Positions 15,090 through 17,576 of a stretch of 17,576 nt of DNA are shown here, one piece after another. Under the pieces are notes generated by a model. The model made no database searches. It saw nothing but the letters and a program-made list of their open reading frames with translations, and was not told the DNA's origin. Each line of letters begins with the position of its first letter. Positions within the stretch are counted from its first letter, which is position 1. Position numbers and translations under genes: made by a program. Origin of the DNA: an uncultured Acidimicrobium sp. (GTDB lineage: Bacteria > Actinomycetota > Acidimicrobiia > Acidimicrobiales > Ilumatobacteraceae); assembly GCA_903853285.1 (NCBI GenBank), contig CAINTF010000275.1, forward strand, positions 1 through 17,576, written 5' to 3'.

Positions 15090-15575
15090 TTAGCCCAGTG
15101 CCGACGTAATTGCTGCTAAAACTTCTGGGGCGTCTGGTGCAACTTGCGGACCAAACCGTGCAACAACCTTTCCGTCGCGACCAATTAAAAACTTTTCAAA
15201 ATTCCAGCGAATATCACCGGTATACCCTTCGGCATCTGGCGAGTTCACTAATGATGCGTACAGCGCGTGGCGCGCATCGCCATTGACATCAACTTTTTCG
15301 CTCAATGGAAAATCGACTCCGTACGTTGTCGAACAAAACTCTTGAATCTCTTGAGCGGTGCCTGGCTCCTGGCCCATGAACTGATTGCATGGCACGCCAA
15401 GCACACTGAATCCCTTGGCTGACAGGTCGGTCTGCAACTGTTGCATCGCCGTGTATTGCGGGGTCAAACCGCACTTAGAAGCAACGTTGACAAGCAAGGT
15501 CACTTTGCCAAGTACATCGTCAAATGGGTTTCCTGCACCATTAAGGCGTGCAATCTTGGTTTCATATACCGACAT
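15090..15575 (-). CDS. Glutathione peroxidase family thiol peroxidase
   Basis: Reduces hydroperoxides using a cysteine; bacterial members commonly use thioredoxin rather than glutathione. Peroxidatic Cys35 lies in NVASKCGLTPQY, Gln69 in NQFMGQEP, and Trp124/Asn125 in RWNFEKF, giving the full catalytic tetrad. Cys81 (EFCSTTYG) is a likely resolving residue. It has 161 residues, the usual length. The ATG at 15575 is fixed by a strong ribosome site AAGGAG (15587-15582), six bases upstream; a longer frame to 15635 has no such support. It is the first gene of the operon with aguB and aguA. Confidence 0.94.
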   Translation of the reverse strand: MSVYETKIARLNGAGNPFDDVLGKVTLLVNVASKCGLTPQYTAMQQLQTDLSAKGFSVLGVPCNQFMGQEPGTAQEIQEFCSTTYGVDFPLSEKVDVNGDARHALYASLVNSPDAEGYTGDIRWNFEKFLIGRDGKVVARFGPQVAPDAPEVLAAITSALG

Positions 15576-15581
15576 GGTTTG

Positions 15582-15587
15582 CTCCTT
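15582..15587 (-). promoter_or_regulatory. Ribosome binding site of the glutathione peroxidase gene
   Basis: AAGGAG on the minus strand, six bases before the ATG at 15575. It is the strongest Shine-Dalgarno match noticed in the window, and it decides the start against the longer upstream frame. Confidence 0.85.
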
Positions 15588-15612
15588 GCAATTGTGAACT
15601 CGTGTGAGGTCT

Positions 15613-15648
15613 GGCAATAATCGTAACGGCAACAATCGTAATGGCGAC
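15613..15648. repeat. Short 15-base direct repeat in a divergent intergenic region
   Basis: Two consecutive copies of GGCAAYAATCGTAAY (15613-15627 and 15628-15642) are followed by the start of a third (GGCGAC). They differ at only two pyrimidine positions. The repeat lies in the 96-base gap between the divergent glutathione peroxidase and methyltransferase genes, where promoters for both must sit. It could be a regulator-binding array; no protein-coding role is likely. Confidence 0.5.
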
Positions 15649-15671
15649 CGCTCACCTGCTACACAAGATGC

Positions 15672-16256
15672 ATGGCACGCAACACATTTGACGCAGCGTT
15701 CTTCAAGCGCTTTTATTCAACTAGCCCGGTTCACAGCCGCACCAAGGTCAACACACTCGCCACTGCGGTACATGCAATGTGCCAGTGGTGGGAGGTGCCG
15801 GTGCGTTCTGTGCTGGATGTGGGTGCGGGTCTTGGTTACTGGCGAGACTGGTACGCGACTACTCACCCAAAAGTAAAGCGATTGTCTGTCGACATCAGTG
15901 AGCATGCTTGCGAAAAATACGGCCACGAGTGCCACGACATCGCAACTTGGTTTCCAACTCGTCAATTCGACCTCGTGGTTTGCCACAGCGTGTTGCAGTA
16001 TCTCAGTGACAAGCAGGCTGTTGCTGCCATTGGCAATTTGGCAAAAGCAACTCGCGGCGTGTTGTACCTAGAAGTACCGACATCAGCCGACTTGCGCAAT
16101 GCTGTCGACAAAAAGACAACCGACTTAAATATTTATGCGCGCACCGGTGACTGGTATCGCAAGCGCCTTAATCGACACTTTGTACAAGCCGGTGCAGGTT
16201 TGTGGGTTGCGCGTGCAAGTGGCACAACTTTGTACGAGCTTGAGCGTTCGCGCTAA
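15672..16256 (+). CDS. Class I SAM-dependent methyltransferase
   Basis: Small class I methyltransferase, 194 residues. Motif I VLDVGAGLGYW is at residues 47-57, an acidic strand end follows at LSVDIS, and FDLVVCHSVLQYL is the usual post-motif region. The C-terminus WVARASGTTLYELERSR resembles other short methyltransferases in which the last strand contacts substrate. The substrate is unknown. It is divergent from glutathione peroxidase and convergent with bioY. There is no strong ribosome site before the ATG at 15672. Confidence 0.85.
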   Translation: MARNTFDAAFFKRFYSTSPVHSRTKVNTLATAVHAMCQWWEVPVRSVLDVGAGLGYWRDWYATTHPKVKRLSVDISEHACEKYGHECHDIATWFPTRQFDLVVCHSVLQYLSDKQAVAAIGNLAKATRGVLYLEVPTSADLRNAVDKKTTDLNIYARTGDWYRKRLNRHFVQAGAGLWVARASGTTLYELERSR

Positions 16257-16272
16257 TCGCGCAGTGATTAGC
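16252..16272. terminator. Inverted repeat spanning both convergent stop codons
   Basis: A 7-bp perfect inverted repeat, GCTAATC and GATTAGC, with the loop GCGCAGT. It contains the TAA of the methyltransferase on one arm and the TAA of bioY on the other. It could serve as a bidirectional terminator, although no T-tract follows on either strand. The stem is weak-to-moderate. Confidence 0.35.
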
Positions 16273-16900
16273 CGCGCTTAGCGACTGCAGTCCACACGGT
16301 GCTCGTGAGACCTGCTGCGATGAGTGCTTTCAGCAAATCACCAATCAAAAATGGAGCGACACCAAGACCAATCGCATTTGTGTCACCATTTGCAAGTGGC
16401 ACGTTGATTTTGTGTGCCAACCAAGTTGCGCCAAATGCATAAATAATTGTTGACCCGAGCAACATTGCTGGCAATGACGTTGCGAAGTTTCGGTCTTGTT
16501 TTTTTTCTGCGAGATACCCAATTGCTCCTGCGGCAACAATGAAGCCAACGAGGTATCCGAGTGTTGCACCTGTTCCAGACTTCCATCCACCTGCCCCACC
16601 TGAATAAAAAGGCAAACCGGTGAGTCCTGCAAACCAATAAACCAGTTGGCTTAACGCGCCACGTCGCATACCGAGCACTGCACCAGCGAGAAGTACTGCA
16701 AATGTTTGGCCAGTAAGTGGTACTGGTGTAAAGCCAAGTGGAATTTCGATCTGTGCAGCAAGTGCAGTCAGTAAGGCAAACCCGAAGACGAGAACGACAT
16801 CTTGTGTGAGTGCAGATGTGCGTGTCGCTCGTTTTGGCAACAGGTCGGCCAATACGCGTGTTGGAGAGATTGTGAGAGCCGCAGTCGTAGTCGTGTTCAT
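16268..16900 (-). CDS. bioY: Biotin transporter BioY
   Basis: Substrate-binding S component of an ECF-type biotin transporter in the cell membrane. It has 210 residues with about six hydrophobic segments. The conserved GFTPVPLTGQTFAVLLAGAV, then MRRGALSQLVYWFAGLTGLP, and the C-terminal FLIGDLLKALIAAG are BioY signatures. The N-terminal 30 residues are hydrophilic. No ATPase or EcfT gene is adjacent, so it may work alone or with a shared module encoded elsewhere. A TAGCGT hexamer ends eight bases before the ATG and could drive a leaderless mRNA. No palindromic BirA-type operator was noticed. Confidence 0.94.
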   Translation of the reverse strand: MNTTTTAALTISPTRVLADLLPKRATRTSALTQDVVLVFGFALLTALAAQIEIPLGFTPVPLTGQTFAVLLAGAVLGMRRGALSQLVYWFAGLTGLPFYSGGAGGWKSGTGATLGYLVGFIVAAGAIGYLAEKKQDRNFATSLPAMLLGSTIIYAFGATWLAHKINVPLANGDTNAIGLGVAPFLIGDLLKALIAAGLTSTVWTAVAKRG

Positions 16901-16974
16901 AGCGCACCACGCTACCGATGCGCGTGTCCCAATCTGAACTTTGGTGCGTAGCCTTTATTTATGGAGATCTGTAT
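16901..16974. promoter_or_regulatory. Divergent promoter region, bioY / purine nucleoside phosphorylase
   Basis: 74 bases between divergent genes. On the minus strand TAGCGT (16914-16909) sits eight bases before the bioY ATG. On the plus strand GGAG (16963-16966) is a ribosome site eight bases before the phosphorylase ATG, and TAGCCT (16949-16954) is a possible -10 hexamer. Confidence 0.4.
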
Positions 16975-17576
16975 ATGGACCAAGTAGTCAACGAAGCCTT
17001 TGCACTTGCCGATCGGTCAGCTGAAGCGGTTCGCGCGCAATTTGCCCTAAACCATGATTCGCAACACGATGTTCTTGTGGTGCTTGGGTCTGGTTGGGCA
17101 GATGCCGTAGGTCTCCTCGAAGATGTGTCTGAGACCCCGGTTCAATCAATCAACGTCGCAGACATTCCAGGCTTCACTCGCCCATCTGCCATCGGCCACG
17201 GTGGTGCACTCAAATCCATCACCATCGGTTCAACTCGCGTATTGCTACTCACCGGACGTACACATTTGTACGAAGGCCACGGAGTGCATGCAGTTGTGCA
17301 CGGCGTGCGTGTCGCACATGCACTCGGATGCAAGATTGCGCTCCTCACAAACGGTGCGGGTTGCTTACAAAAGGAATGGACCATTGGTGAGCCCGTTGTG
17401 ATCAAAGATCACATCAACATGACAGGTCACTCTCCACTTACGGGAGACAACTCACCAACACCACATGCTGGTCGCTTCGTCGATCTCACCGATGCATACA
17501 ACTCCTCACTGCGCTCACTCGTACGCAACGTTTCCCCGAATATCAACGAAGCTGTTTACTTTGGTTTCCACGGGCC
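16975..17576 (+). CDS. Purine nucleoside phosphorylase, partial at right edge
   Basis: Trimeric-type purine nucleoside phosphorylase, which splits (deoxy)guanosine and inosine with phosphate for purine salvage. About 200 residues are visible and the frame is open at the window end. Seen in order: VVLGSGWA (phosphate loop), VADIPGFTRPSAIGHGG, TGRTHLYEGHG, TNGAGCLQ (family TNAAG), KDHINMTGHSPL and RFVDLTDAY. The ATG at 16975 has GGAG eight bases upstream; the ATG at 16961 is out of frame. MTAP (methylthioadenosine phosphorylase) is related, but the DHINMTGHSPL pattern favours PNP. Confidence 0.94.
   Translation, partial: MDQVVNEAFALADRSAEAVRAQFALNHDSQHDVLVVLGSGWADAVGLLEDVSETPVQSINVADIPGFTRPSAIGHGGALKSITIGSTRVLLLTGRTHLYEGHGVHAVVHGVRVAHALGCKIALLTNGAGCLQKEWTIGEPVVIKDHINMTGHSPLTGDNSPTPHAGRFVDLTDAYNSSLRSLVRNVSPNINEAVYFGFHG

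Noticed and set aside
15576..15635. Twenty-residue N-terminal extension of glutathione peroxidase
   Set aside because: The strong AAGGAG directly precedes the ATG at 15575 and the family begins near there.
15604..15876. Plus-strand frame covering the 15-base repeat and the methyltransferase start
   Set aside because: It is out of frame with the methyltransferase motif I and has no recognisable features; the repeated Asn-Arg-Asn-Gly translation just reflects the DNA repeat.

Overview
The window reads as chromosomal DNA from a mid-GC actinobacterium. It carries a mycofactocin cluster, a divergently placed NDMA-dependent (nicotinoprotein) alcohol dehydrogenase and many actinobacterial-type genes, but at a GC content near 50% by eye. 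This fits aquatic Acidimicrobiia or related low-GC actinobacteria better than mycobacteria or streptomycetes. That placement is inference, because no rRNA or phylogenetic marker is present. No IS element, phage gene, tRNA or CRISPR array was seen. Gene density is very high and neighbouring genes often overlap.

Layout. (1) Positions 1-2855, minus strand: an alcohol dehydrogenase, a MoxR-type AAA+ ATPase and a von Willebrand A (VWA) protein that runs off the left edge, apparently one operon. The VWA frame has no usable start codon where its coding-like sequence begins. A GGGAAAA heptamer followed by a GC hairpin lies at the end of moxR in the right phase, so a -1 ribosomal frameshift making a MoxR-VWA fusion is plausible. 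(2) 2958-7894, plus strand: mftA, mftB, mftC, a PlsY-type acyltransferase, a DedA-type membrane protein, mftE and mftF. The place where mftD is normally found, between mftC and mftE, is taken by the two membrane-protein genes. (3) 7854-8369, minus: a DUF4395 membrane protein, converging on and overlapping the end of mftF. (4) 8453-11219, plus: an alanine-racemase-like PLP protein, a DUF418-like membrane protein and uracil-DNA glycosylase. (5) 11267-13207, plus: an SRPBCC protein directly followed by a sulfatase. (6) 13214-15575, minus: glutathione peroxidase, N-carbamoylputrescine amidase and agmatine deiminase, which together convert agmatine to putrescine with a peroxidase at the head. (7) 15672-16256, plus: a small SAM methyltransferase. 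(8) 16268-16900, minus: the biotin transporter BioY. (9) 16975 to the right edge, plus: purine nucleoside phosphorylase.

How the parts fit. MftA is the precursor peptide, MftB the recognition chaperone, MftC the radical-SAM enzyme acting on the C-terminal Val-Tyr, MftE the peptidase and MftF the glycosyltransferase. The resulting redox cofactor serves nicotinoprotein dehydrogenases that hold NAD(P) tightly, and one such dehydrogenase is encoded across a 102-base divergent promoter region. The MoxR-VWA module, translationally coupled to that dehydrogenase, may help assemble or activate it; this is inference.
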